NCBI GenBank assembly: GCA_020635915.1
Contig: JACJYU010000001.1
Span: 2,394,501 to 2,458,500, forward strand
Reading direction: 5' to 3'
Length of the DNA stretch: 64,000 nt
Source: Flammeovirgaceae bacterium
GTDB lineage: Bacteria; Bacteroidota; Bacteroidia; Cytophagales; Cyclobacteriaceae
Positions 1-8,839 of this stretch are shown here, in pieces. Position 1 is the first letter of the stretch. Every line of letters starts with the position of its first letter. A model generated the notes under the pieces. That model saw only the letters and a list, made by a program, of their open reading frames with translations, made no database searches and had not been told where the DNA came from. The translations under genes were made by a program, and so were the position numbers.

Positions 1-1
1 G

Positions 2-73
2 GAAGAGGTTCAAAAAGCGGCCATTGACCTGGGCTTTCACCTGATCCCCAAGAGCCTTTTTAAGTTGCTCTGA
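2..73 (+). CDS. C-terminal end of an unidentified protein (truncated by window edge)
   Basis: An open frame enters from the left edge and ends at a TGA at 71-73, giving 23 residues that finish in KSLFKLL. It is followed after 10 bases by the next gene on the same strand, so the two may be co-transcribed. Too little is visible to assign a family. Confidence 0.5.
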   Translation, partial: EEVQKAAIDLGFHLIPKSLFKLL

Positions 74-83
74 CCCGGATAGG

Positions 84-881
84 ATGGCAACGATTATGGC
101 AATTCTTGTGGTGGCCGTTGTTGTCACAATATTTTATTTAAGGCAAATACATAGGAAGAAAGGGGCCATTGGCTATTTTCCGGAATCATGGAGGGATATC
201 TTAAAGGAGCACGTTTCCTTCTATGCCCAATTGCAGGATAATGACAAAAAATTGTTTGAAAACCGTACCAACAAATTTTTGTCAGCGAAACACATAGAAC
301 CCGTTGATACTGAAATCGATGACACCATCAGGCTTATGGTGGCCTCCAGCGCCATTATCCCCACATTTGCTTTTCCTGAATATAATTACCCCCATGTGCG
401 CACCGTCCTTATCTATCCCAATAGTTTTGACGAGCAGTTCCAAACACAACGCTTCGAAGGCCATCGGGAATTTATTACAGGAATGGTGGGCAACCGGTTT
501 ATGAACGGCACGATTATCCTTTCCAAGCCTGACCTGGTAAGTGCATTTGACGGAAAGAGGCACAACGAAAATGTGGGCATACATGAGTTTGTGCATGTAC
601 TGGACAAGGAGGATGGTGCCATTGATGGCGTCCCGGAATTGTTATTGCAACACAGGTATGTGGGGGCCTGGCTACGGGAAATAAAAATGGAAATGGGAAG
701 GATCAGGACGGGCGCTTCTGATATCAACCCTTATACGTTGACCAACAATGCTGAATTTTTGGCAGTCGTAAGCGAATATTTTTTTTCAAACCCAGGTGTT
801 TTTCATAAGAAGCACCCAGGACTATATAAGGTCCTCTCGTCAGTGTATAACACCAACAGGGCGGAAGCCGGAGGACATTAG
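84..881 (+). CDS. MtfA-like zinc-dependent peptidase (M90 type), membrane-anchored
   Basis: 265 residues. An N-terminal hydrophobic segment (about residues 5-20) is followed by a basic stretch, so the protein is probably anchored with its catalytic domain in the cytoplasm. The zinc motif is HEFVH at residues 167-171, and the glutamates of NAEFLAVVSEYFF (E224, E231) match the family's downstream ligand region. In E. coli, MtfA is a peptidase that binds the glucose repressor Mlc; no Mlc-like partner is visible here, so the target is unknown. A second in-frame ATG lies at 96 and could be the real start. The gene converges on its right-hand neighbour and the stop codons overlap by 4 bases. Confidence 0.85.
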   Translation: MATIMAILVVAVVVTIFYLRQIHRKKGAIGYFPESWRDILKEHVSFYAQLQDNDKKLFENRTNKFLSAKHIEPVDTEIDDTIRLMVASSAIIPTFAFPEYNYPHVRTVLIYPNSFDEQFQTQRFEGHREFITGMVGNRFMNGTIILSKPDLVSAFDGKRHNENVGIHEFVHVLDKEDGAIDGVPELLLQHRYVGAWLREIKMEMGRIRTGASDINPYTLTNNAEFLAVVSEYFFSNPGVFHKKHPGLYKVLSSVYNTNRAEAGGH

Positions 882-2401
882 GTGGTTTTGCCCAACAGCA
901 GGCTGCCGCTTTTCACAGAGGGGTACCACTCCTCGTACGATTTGATCGTATCACCAATTTGTTTATAAATGAGGCCGCGGTGCAATTGGCCCAACGCGGT
1001 GCAACCAGAGGCGGCAAACAATTCCAAAAAGTCGTCAAGGGTTTGGTGGTGGTAATTTTTGACCCGTTTCCATTTGTCTTCCACCACCAGCCCCCGCACC
1101 AAGAGCGGGTTATGGGTGGTTACGCCCGTAGGGCATTGGTTGGTGTTGCATTTCAAGGCTTGTATGCACCCCAGGGCCAGCATCATGCCCCTTGCCGAGC
1201 TGCACACATCCGCCCCGATGCACAGCGCTTTGAAAATATCAAAGGAGGTGATGATTTTGGTGGCCGTGAATACCTTAATGTCTTCTTTCAGTCCGTAGCC
1301 CCTTAAGGTGTCCACCACATATATCAGGGCTTTTTCCCATGGCATGCCCACATAATTTGAAAAATCTATAGGCGCGGCACCTGTGCCCCCCTCTGCACCG
1401 TCCACGGTGATAAAATCGGGCTTGGTCCCTGTCTTTACCATTTGTATGCAGATGTCTTCGAACTCCTGCTTGCTCCCTATGCACAGCTTAAACCCAACGG
1501 GCTTCCCCCCGGAATGGTCGCGCAGTTGTTTGACAAACGCCAGCAAGCCCGCGGCATCGCCAAAAGCATTGTGGCCTGGGGGCGAGATCACATCCGTGTG
1601 CGGCTTAACCCCCCGTATTTCCGCTATCTCCACACTGTTCTTGGCCGCTGGCAATACGCCCCCGTGGCCGGGCTTGGCCCCTTGCGATATTTTGACCTCA
1701 ATCATTTTTACCTCGGGCCGGGCCGCCTGCACGATATATTTCTCCTGTGAAAAATGGCCGTCCTCCGTACGGCACCCAAAATACCCGGTGCCTATTTCAT
1801 ACACCAGGTCGCCCCCCTGAAGGTGGTACTTTGAAATGCCGCCCTCGCCCGTGTCATGAAAGAAGTTCCCGGCCTTGGCCCCTTTGTTCAGCGCCATCAC
1901 CGCGTTTTTACTCAAAGCGCCAAAACTCATGGCCGATATATTAAACAGGCTTGCCGAATAGGGCTGCAGGCAATCGGCACCACCTACCACCACGCGGGGA
2001 TAGTCGCCAAGCCTTTGTGCCGGGTAGATGCTGTGCTGCATCCATTTGAAGTTCGCTTTGTCCACTTCCAGTTCCGTCCCGAAGGGGTGCGTGCCGTCCA
2101 AACCCTTGGCCCTCACGTACACATAAGTCCTATGGTTCCTGTCTATGGGCTTGCCGTCTATGTCCGATTCGACAAAATACTGGTGGAGTTCCGGGCCGAT
2201 CATCTCCAGGAGAAAGCGCATGTGGCCTATCACGGGAAAGTTCCGCAAGACCGCATGTTTTCTTTGCGAGATATCGTATATCCCCAACGTTACGATCAAA
2301 ATGGCCAGGATGGTAAAACCATAGACAGGCCAGATGGCCGTGCAAATGATGAGGATTATGACCGGAATGATGATCAGGGTGAATTGTATGGCTTTTCTCA
2401 T
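878..2401 (-). CDS. FMN-binding glutamate synthase family protein (stand-alone synthase domain)
   Basis: 507 residues. Two membrane-spanning stretches occupy about the first 40 residues. The rest is the FMN/3Fe-4S synthase domain of glutamate synthase: the phosphate-binding stretch GAEGGTGAAP is present, and C412-x5-C418-x4-C423 is the expected 3Fe-4S cysteine spacing. The glutamine amidotransferase domain and the C-terminal domain of full GltB are absent and no small subunit lies nearby. Such proteins are common in Bacteroidota and usually annotated only by family; the electron donor and substrate are unknown. Membrane anchoring suggests it is not ordinary soluble GOGAT. Confidence 0.85.
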   Translation of the reverse strand: MRKAIQFTLIIIPVIILIICTAIWPVYGFTILAILIVTLGIYDISQRKHAVLRNFPVIGHMRFLLEMIGPELHQYFVESDIDGKPIDRNHRTYVYVRAKGLDGTHPFGTELEVDKANFKWMQHSIYPAQRLGDYPRVVVGGADCLQPYSASLFNISAMSFGALSKNAVMALNKGAKAGNFFHDTGEGGISKYHLQGGDLVYEIGTGYFGCRTEDGHFSQEKYIVQAARPEVKMIEVKISQGAKPGHGGVLPAAKNSVEIAEIRGVKPHTDVISPPGHNAFGDAAGLLAFVKQLRDHSGGKPVGFKLCIGSKQEFEDICIQMVKTGTKPDFITVDGAEGGTGAAPIDFSNYVGMPWEKALIYVVDTLRGYGLKEDIKVFTATKIITSFDIFKALCIGADVCSSARGMMLALGCIQALKCNTNQCPTGVTTHNPLLVRGLVVEDKWKRVKNYHHQTLDDFLELFAASGCTALGQLHRGLIYKQIGDTIKSYEEWYPSVKSGSLLLGKTT

Positions 2402-2669
2402 GGTGGGTTAAAACAAATGCGTAGATGATTATAAGTGGGCCAATGTTGAACGGGGATTTCCCAAGTGCACAAGGCTGGTGTTTTTCACTGGCTTTTCCCG
2501 TTACAACAAAGGTATGACGGGATATGTTCTTTTATTCCCCCATTTTGGATGAAGGGCAGCAAGCCAGGTCACATTAAAAAAAGAAAAAAATAAAATCGGC
2601 CATATAATGCTTTCTGGAAAGTGACTTTTCCTGCCAACGCCCATCTAAGGCATAAAAACAAACCAGCAT

Positions 2670-3215
2670 ATGAAAAAGTTAATTTTAATCCTGCTGTGCG
2701 CCCTCACCGGGACAGTGGTGGCGCAAGCGCAAAGCGAAACATTGGTATTGAAACCCGTAAAAAAAGGGGAAGAACCGCAGGCGGTGATGGCTGCCATCAA
2801 AAAGGATTTTCCAAAAGCCATTGTGGGCGATCTGGGCTTTTTGCCGGCCAAATTGTATGGGGAGGAATGGTCCGCTGATTTTAAGGACAACCTGAATGGT
2901 GCCCCCGACCTTTATAGGGTCAACCTAAAAGAGGGGAATGAAACCTACAGTGCGGTGTACGACAGGGCCGGCAACGTGATCTCCTCCATTACCATCATCA
3001 AAAAGGCACAGTTGCCAAAAGAAGTAACCAAGGCAATAGCCACCAAATACCCCGGGTGGAAGATCGTAAATGACCTGGAGAAGATTGCATATAAAAAAGG
3101 CACGGCAAAAGAGGCATTTCATGTGCAAATCCAGGAAAGCAAGATGAACAGGCACCTGTTGTTAAGCGGAAACGGGAAATTCCTTAAAGACAAATTGGTC
3201 AACCACACCGCCTGA
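2670..3215 (+). CDS. Secreted PepSY-like protein
   Basis: 181 residues with a clear signal peptide (MKKLILILLCALTGTVVAQA, cleavage near residue 21). The mature part resembles the periplasmic PepSY-like repeats of Bacteroidota: two half-domains with a lysine-rich helix followed by strands, as in residues 36-60 and 110-135 (AIKKDFPKA and AIATKYPGW occupy equivalent positions). Function is unknown; related proteins are thought to bind or inhibit peptidases or sense envelope state. It is monocistronic, with a strong terminator directly after it. Confidence 0.6.
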   Translation: MKKLILILLCALTGTVVAQAQSETLVLKPVKKGEEPQAVMAAIKKDFPKAIVGDLGFLPAKLYGEEWSADFKDNLNGAPDLYRVNLKEGNETYSAVYDRAGNVISSITIIKKAQLPKEVTKAIATKYPGWKIVNDLEKIAYKKGTAKEAFHVQIQESKMNRHLLLSGNGKFLKDKLVNHTA

Positions 3216-3239
3216 CAAGCTTAAGGTAAAAAGAAGAAG

Positions 3240-3269
3240 GCCACTCCATGTTTTTGGAGTGGCTTTTTT
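3240..3269 (+). terminator. Intrinsic terminator after the PepSY-like gene
   Basis: A perfect 9-bp stem (GCCACTCCA at 3240-3248 with TGGAGTGGC at 3255-3263), a 6-base loop and a run of six T (3264-3269). It lies 24 bases after the stop of the preceding gene. Confidence 0.9.
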
Positions 3270-3347
3270 ATATATGGGCCCGTGGATAGGAGGCATGCCC
3301 AATGGTTGGTATGGGGCAATGCCAATAATTTTTTTTTGAAAGGTTGC

Positions 3348-3911
3348 CTAGGCCAACGCCACGGCCAGGGGGTACAATTGGTTCAATTTTTCTTTTGAGC
3401 GCTTCAGCCTCATTTTGATGGCACTGGAGGAAGCGTGGTAAAGGTGCTGCAATGCCTTGATGGACTCGCCCTTGTAATACTTCCTTATCAGCAATTCTTT
3501 TTCTTGGGGGGGCAGGTGGTCGATCAGGTCGAACATAATGTCTTCCGTGCCCGGCAGGCCTGACGGCCCGTCCACAGGTGCCTCGTTGGCGGTATTGTTT
3601 AGAAGGCAAGCATCCACGGGCATGGTGTTTTTGTTTTTTTTCCTCAATGCCTGCAGGCAATTGCGATGGGTGATCGTGTACAACCAGGTGGAAAACGTGG
3701 AGTCGCCCCTGAAGTTTTTCAAACTGTCGAAGGCCTTTAACAGCGATTCCTGGGCGATGTCAAAAGCTTCGTCCTGGTCTTTGACCATCGACACGCATTT
3801 GTTGAACACCAATGGGTAGTAGCGGTGGTACAACCCACCCATGGCGGCAGGGTCGCCTTCAAGGGTTTTTTTGATCAATTCCCCATCTGGAATTTTTATG
3901 TGTTTTTTCAT
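3348..3911 (-). CDS. ECF-type sigma-70 family RNA polymerase sigma factor
   Basis: 187 residues from the chosen ATG (MKKHIKIPDGE). Region 2 is visible around DEAFDIAQESLLKAF and the FSTWLYTITHRNCLQ motif; region 4 is the C-terminal helix-turn-helix (ALQHLYHASSSAIKMRL). An in-frame ATG at 3938 would add nine residues (MVSIKKPNA); the frame stays open back to 4058, but that upstream part is not sigma-like. No anti-sigma gene is adjacent, unlike the second ECF factor in this window. The next gene upstream is a response regulator on the same strand, so the two may be transcribed together. Confidence 0.85.
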   Translation of the reverse strand: MKKHIKIPDGELIKKTLEGDPAAMGGLYHRYYPLVFNKCVSMVKDQDEAFDIAQESLLKAFDSLKNFRGDSTFSTWLYTITHRNCLQALRKKNKNTMPVDACLLNNTANEAPVDGPSGLPGTEDIMFDLIDHLPPQEKELLIRKYYKGESIKALQHLYHASSSAIKMRLKRSKEKLNQLYPLAVALA

Positions 3912-4064
3912 GGCATTGGGTTTTTTTATTGAAACCATGCCGTAAAAGTGCCTTGTTTTGGGCCCCGGGGTAAGCGTTAAAAATGGTATTTTGAAAAATA
4001 CGGATTTGCCCTTAGCCTGTAAGTACAAAGGCGTACGGGCGGGGATGCCGCTAGGCAAAACTAC

Positions 4065-4709
4065 CTAGAGGAGGCCGTTTTCCAGGGCGTATTTCACCAG
4101 GCCTGCGGTATTCCTGGCCTGTATCTTTTCCATAATGTTCCTGCGGTGGGTGTCCACCGTGCGCACGCTGATAAAAAGTTTTTCTGCAATTTCCTGGTTC
4201 GACATTTCCCGGGCAATCAACCGGACCACCTCTTTTTCCCTGTCGGTGAGGGCGGTGCCGGGGCTGGCTGCCGGGGTTTTCCTGGGGTGGTTCAATACCC
4301 GCAACAAGGCCGCGGAGACGCCCTGGCTAAAATATTTTTCACCTTTCGCCACGGCAAAAATCGAGGCCACTAGCTCTTCTTTGCCGCAGCTTTTGATGAG
4401 GTAGCCGCTGGCACCGGCATCGAGCATGGCAAGTATTTGGCCGTGTTCCTCGTGCTGCGTTAACGCCAGGACGCGGATGCCAGGATAGCTTTCCCTGATT
4501 TCGCGGGTCAGCTCAATGCCATCGGAGTTCCCCAGGTCGATGTCCATTAAGACCACGTCCACGGCCTGTGCTTTTAAAATGGCGTGGAGGTGCCCTGCGT
4601 CATCCGCTTCGGACACGATGTCTATCTGGGGTTCGCTTTCCAGCAGTGCTTTAATGCCAATCCTCAGTATCCTGTGGTCATCTGCGATTACGACCTTTAT
4701 TTTTTCCAT
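4065..4709 (-). CDS. NarL/FixJ-type response regulator (receiver + LuxR HTH)
   Basis: 214 residues. The receiver domain has the acidic pair D10-D11, the phospho-acceptor D56 (VVLMDIDLG) and the conserved K106. The output domain is a LuxR helix-turn-helix near the C terminus (LTDREKEVVRLIAREMSNQE, then SVRTVDTHRRNI). No cognate kinase gene is next to it. It probably acts as a DNA-binding transcription factor controlled by phosphorylation. The downstream neighbour on the same strand is an ECF sigma factor. Confidence 0.92.
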   Translation of the reverse strand: MEKIKVVIADDHRILRIGIKALLESEPQIDIVSEADDAGHLHAILKAQAVDVVLMDIDLGNSDGIELTREIRESYPGIRVLALTQHEEHGQILAMLDAGASGYLIKSCGKEELVASIFAVAKGEKYFSQGVSAALLRVLNHPRKTPAASPGTALTDREKEVVRLIAREMSNQEIAEKLFISVRTVDTHRRNIMEKIQARNTAGLVKYALENGLL

Positions 4710-4863
4710 AACCCAATTTACGGCCTATTTGTGACTTTAAGGCCCACCGTGCATCAAAAAGGAAAAACGAAAACATGAAATCGCCATCCACAGGCACGGT
4801 ACTCAACGGCCTATTGGCAAGGGTGGCCGTTTCATGTGGCCATCAAAAACCATTAGCTACATT

Positions 4864-5550
4864 ATGAAAATAAGAACCATTTCCATTTGGGCCCTGGCGG
4901 TAGCCGGGGGCTTGCAATCCTGCCAGACAAAAGACAACAACACAAGTGATGCCACGGATACCACTGCAACCGTTACTTCTACCGAGGTGGAGCCGGACCA
5001 GTCATTTGAAAAGGCCCTGGTGTACTTTGCGCTGGACAAATACGATAGCAGTGCAAACAGCATAGAACATGCGGCCGACTTTATGGAGGAGATGTCCAAT
5101 TCCCTGCCTGAAAAACGGGATGCGGCCATTGACTCTTGCGTGGCCGACCTTCGCGACCTGGCCACGGATGTCGCCACCGACCATGTATATGGCATCGGGG
5201 AGCTCAACTATTATTTCGGCAAGACGGGTAGGGCACTGGCCGGCTATACCATGACCATAACAGACGAGAAATTCTCCAACCTTGCCCCAAAAGAACAAGG
5301 GTTGGTGTTCCGGGCGGCCATTGAGAAAATGGAGAAAAGCGCCCGCTACCACCAGCGCGAACTGAACAGCGATGAATCCGCGCTCTTCCAACGGGCAAAA
5401 GGTTTGCGGGACCGGCTCGAAAAAGGGGAGGCCGTGGACAAAGCCGAAACCTTGAATATGATTGCCGAATTAAGGATGCAGTTGGGCAAGTGGGAGAAGG
5501 AATTCAAAGCCAGGCACGACAGCGAAAGCGCACCCGGAAAGGACAAGTGA
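4864..5550 (+). CDS. Hypothetical lipoprotein, helical
   Basis: 228 residues from MKIRTISIWALAVAGG; a lipobox (LQSC) ends a short signal sequence, so the mature protein should be lipid-anchored. A serine/threonine-rich linker follows, then a mostly helical domain rich in Glu, Lys, Asp and Ala with no recognised catalytic motif. The frame stays open to an earlier ATG at 4834, but only the later ATG gives a proper lipoprotein signal. Function unknown. Confidence 0.65.
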   Translation: MKIRTISIWALAVAGGLQSCQTKDNNTSDATDTTATVTSTEVEPDQSFEKALVYFALDKYDSSANSIEHAADFMEEMSNSLPEKRDAAIDSCVADLRDLATDVATDHVYGIGELNYYFGKTGRALAGYTMTITDEKFSNLAPKEQGLVFRAAIEKMEKSARYHQRELNSDESALFQRAKGLRDRLEKGEAVDKAETLNMIAELRMQLGKWEKEFKARHDSESAPGKDK

Positions 5551-5588
5551 AGCAAAATTGTTGGGTGAGGGGAAAATGGGGGATTTCC

Positions 5589-5626
5589 CACGGCCACAGG
5601 CTCCTGACATTATTTCAGGGGCCGTG
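5589..5626. repeat. Nested inverted repeat before the propeller-barrel gene
   Basis: Outer arms CACGGCC (5589-5595) and GGCCGTG (5620-5626), inner arms CCTGA (5603-5607) and TCAGG (5615-5619), loop CATTATT. There is no T-run on either strand, so it is not a standard terminator; it sits 57 bases upstream of the next start and could be an mRNA structure or a protein-binding site. Confidence 0.45.
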
Positions 5627-5682
5627 ATAATGCCGGGTTGGTACAATTTCTGATTGCGGAAAAACGTTGCAATAAGAAGGGA

Positions 5683-8600
5683 ATGTCCAGAATTTTAATA
5701 AAATTTTTGGTATGGTTTGCCGCCCTTGTTGCCGTTTGCCCATCGTCATATGGGCAATATTTTGGAAGGAACAAGCCGCGGTACCGGTCTTTTGACTTCA
5801 AGGTGCTTCAGTCCCCCCACTTTGAAATCTATTATTATTGCAACGATTCCACGGCCCACTATATGGCAGGCCTTGCCGAGCGGTGGTACGCGTTGCACCG
5901 GAAGTCCTTCCAGGACACCATTGCCTTTAAGAACCCGATCATCCTTTACAACAACCATGCGGCTTTCCAGCAGACCACGGCCATTGAAGGGCCCATTGGG
6001 GTAGGGACGGGCGGGGTGACCGAGGCCCTCAAAAACCGTGTGGTAATGCCGATGATGGAAACCTGGGCGCAGACGGACCATGTGCTCGGGCACGAACTGG
6101 TACATGCATTTCAGTACAATATGTTGAAAGGGACCGATTCCCTGTCCATTCGGGATATCCGCAACTTGCCCCTTTGGATGGTGGAAGGGCTTGCCGAGTA
6201 TATGTCCATCGGGCGGGTGGACGAAAATACCGCCATGTGGATGAGGGACGCTGTTTTACATGACGACATCCCCTCCCTCAAAGACCTGGACACCAACCCC
6301 AAATATTTTCCCTATCGGTATGGGCAGGCTTTTTGGGCTTTCGTTGGCAGCTATTGGGGCGACAGTACGGTAATCAAACTGTACAACCATACGGCCAGGT
6401 ACGGACTGGAGACAGCCGTGGGGCAGGTGCTGGACGTCAACACTAAAACCCTATCCAATATGTGGAAGGCCGCATTGAACACGCATTTTAAGCCCTTGAT
6501 GAAGGACAGTGCCCGGCATATTATCGGCAGGCCGCTACTGGACGAAAAGCGAGGGGGCAAAATGAATATTTCGCCCACCCTTAGTCCCGATGGCCGGCAC
6601 ATGGTTTTCCTGTCGGAGCGCGACTTGTTCTCCATGGACCTGTACCTGGCCGATGCCCACACGGGGAAAGTCATTTGCAAGCTCAGCAGTATTGACAAAG
6701 ACAGCCACATTGATGCCCTCAGTTTCGTGGAATCGGCAGGCACCTGGTCACCGGACGGCCGGTGGTTTGCCTACGTGGTGTACCGCAAAGGACAAAATGC
6801 GCTGGTGGTGATAGACGTGATGGAAAACCGTATCGTTAAGGAGGTGGTGGTACCGGGCGTGCCTGCCATCAGCAACCCGGCCTGGGCGCCTAATAGCAAC
6901 CGCATTGCCTTCACTGGCCTGGTGGATGGACAGAGCGACCTCTTTGTTTATGACCTTGACAGCCAGGCCACACAAAGGTTGACCCATGACTGGTACTCGG
7001 ACATCCAGCCTTCATGGTCGCCCGATGGGCAAAGCATAGTGTTTGCCACGGATCGCTCCAGCTGGTGGCACCACGACAAGTCCCCACGGCACCTGGCCCC
7101 GGCCATCCTTCACCTTTCGGATGGAAGCATCCAAACCATTGAGGTGTTCCCCGGGGCGGATAACCTTAACCCTGTGTTCAGGAACAAGGACAGTTTCTGG
7201 TTCCTATCCAACCGGGATGGGTTCCGGAACCTTTATAGCTATGACCTGGCCACGGGTGCTGTGTACCAGCACACCCAATACGACATTGGCATTAGTGGCA
7301 TCACCGCATTTTCACCGGCCATCAGCTATTCAACGGGCTCCAGGGAATTGGCGTATTCATATTATCAAAAAAGTGGCTACACCATTTATACTGCCCCCCT
7401 GGATTCCTTGCCAGGGGTTGAGGCAAAAAAGGATTCGGTCAATTTTAAGGCGGCCACGTTGCCCCCTTATGACGCCATTAAGCGGCTGTTCGTACAGCCC
7501 TACATAGATACGTTGAATGCCTATGTCCCGGTGGCCAAACATTTGCTGAAGCCCGTGCCCTACAAGCCTAAGTTCGATTTGGATTACATCGGCAATACCA
7601 CGGTGGGCGTTTCGGTGAGCAATGTAGGCACCGGCTTGGTCGGGGGCGTTAACACGTTGTTCAGTGATATCCTGGGCAACAACCAACTGTTTGCAGGGGT
7701 TGCCCTTAACGGGGAAATATACGACCTGGGAGGGCAGGTGGCCTACTTCAACCAGAAAAGGCGTATCGGCTGGGGCGCGTCACTCTCGCATATTCCCTAC
7801 AGGTCCGGTGGCGTGGGCCTGGGCCTGGATTCGCTCAACCTGGGCGACACTACCGTTCAGGTGGGCAATTATGCCCTCGACATCCTCAGGACCTTTGAAG
7901 ACCAGGCTAGGGTATTTTCTTTTTTGCCCATATCCCAAACCCAAAGGCTTGAGTTGTCGGGCTCCTTTGCGCGCTATGGTTTCCGTATCGACCGGTTCAA
8001 CAACTATTATTACCAGGGCATAAAAATTGCCGAAAAGCGGGAAAAACTACCGGCACCGGAAGAGTACAACCTCTGGAGCGGGAGTGCGGCCTGGGTAGGC
8101 GACAATTCTTTTTTCGGGATAGCCTCGCCATTGAAAGGGCACCGGTACAGGTACGAAGCCGGGAAAATCGGGGGCGGGTACAATTTTTATACCTTAATGG
8201 CGGATGCCCGGAAATACTTTTACTTGAAGCCATTTGGCCTGGCGGTACGTGCCTATTACTACGGGAGGTACGGCAAGGATGTGGACCAGGGCAGTATCTC
8301 CCCTTTGTTCCTGGGCTTTCCCACCCTCGTACATGGGTATGACGATGTTTTGCTGGGCGACAATTTTGGGGAAGTGCCCGGTAAGCTGACCATCAATGAT
8401 TTGTATGGAAATAAGCTGTTGGTGGCCAATGTAGAGGTGCGCTTGCCGTTCTCCGGCCCAAAGCGGCTCGCCTTGTTTCCGTCCCGGTATTTTTTTACGG
8501 AGCTAAACCTGTTTGCCGATGTGGGCACCGTGTGGAACCCTCCCACATTTGAAACGCGGGGGCAAACCAATTTTGTTGCTGGCCGTCCCGGAAGGATTAT

Positions 8601-8733
8601 TGCCAGCACCGGTGTGTCCATGCGCATCAACTTGTTTGGGCAACTTATATTGGAACCCTATTACGCCATACCCTGGCAAAGGGACGATATCAAGCGGGGC
8701 ACCTGGGGCATCAATTTTACGCCTGGCTGGTGA
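5683..8733 (+). CDS. Predicted outer-membrane protein: gluzincin-like domain + TolB-type propeller + Omp85-like barrel
   Basis: 1016 residues from the ATG at 5683, which follows a purine-rich AGAAGGGA and opens a clear signal peptide (cleavage near SYGQ). Part 1 (about residues 30-270) is a peptidase MA-like domain with HELVH at 137-141 and a second glutamate in WMVEGLAEYMS (E168), the layout of gluzincin metalloproteases. Part 2 (about 300-590) has repeated WSPDGR/WSPDGQ/WAPNSN blades typical of a TolB-like WD40 propeller. Part 3 (about 640-1016) is rich in alternating aromatic/polar strands, ends in a Trp and resembles D15/Omp85 surface-antigen barrels. It probably sits in the outer membrane with the first two domains in the periplasm. 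Substrate and activity are unknown. Confidence 0.75.
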   Translation: MSRILIKFLVWFAALVAVCPSSYGQYFGRNKPRYRSFDFKVLQSPHFEIYYYCNDSTAHYMAGLAERWYALHRKSFQDTIAFKNPIILYNNHAAFQQTTAIEGPIGVGTGGVTEALKNRVVMPMMETWAQTDHVLGHELVHAFQYNMLKGTDSLSIRDIRNLPLWMVEGLAEYMSIGRVDENTAMWMRDAVLHDDIPSLKDLDTNPKYFPYRYGQAFWAFVGSYWGDSTVIKLYNHTARYGLETAVGQVLDVNTKTLSNMWKAALNTHFKPLMKDSARHIIGRPLLDEKRGGKMNISPTLSPDGRHMVFLSERDLFSMDLYLADAHTGKVICKLSSIDKDSHIDALSFVESAGTWSPDGRWFAYVVYRKGQNALVVIDVMENRIVKEVVVPGVPAISNPAWAPNSNRIAFTGLVDGQSDLFVYDLDSQATQRLTHDWYSDIQPSWSPDGQSIVFATDRSSWWHHDKSPRHLAPAILHLSDGSIQTIEVFPGADNLNPVFRNKDSFWFLSNRDGFRNLYSYDLATGAVYQHTQYDIGISGITAFSPAISYSTGSRELAYSYYQKSGYTIYTAPLDSLPGVEAKKDSVNFKAATLPPYDAIKRLFVQPYIDTLNAYVPVAKHLLKPVPYKPKFDLDYIGNTTVGVSVSNVGTGLVGGVNTLFSDILGNNQLFAGVALNGEIYDLGGQVAYFNQKRRIGWGASLSHIPYRSGGVGLGLDSLNLGDTTVQVGNYALDILRTFEDQARVFSFLPISQTQRLELSGSFARYGFRIDRFNNYYYQGIKIAEKREKLPAPEEYNLWSGSAAWVGDNSFFGIASPLKGHRYRYEAGKIGGGYNFYTLMADARKYFYLKPFGLAVRAYYYGRYGKDVDQGSISPLFLGFPTLVHGYDDVLLGDNFGEVPGKLTINDLYGNKLLVANVEVRLPFSGPKRLALFPSRYFFTELNLFADVGTVWNPPTFETRGQTNFVAGRPGRIIASTGVSMRINLFGQLILEPYYAIPWQRDDIKRGTWGINFTPGW

Positions 8734-8839
8734 GGGGCATGCCGCCCGGTCAAAACCCCTTTGCCGCTTGTGGCATACTCGCCCTTGGGAAAACCGTGTT
8801 ATTGCCTTACATTAATATTCCGGCCATCAACACTGCCTT

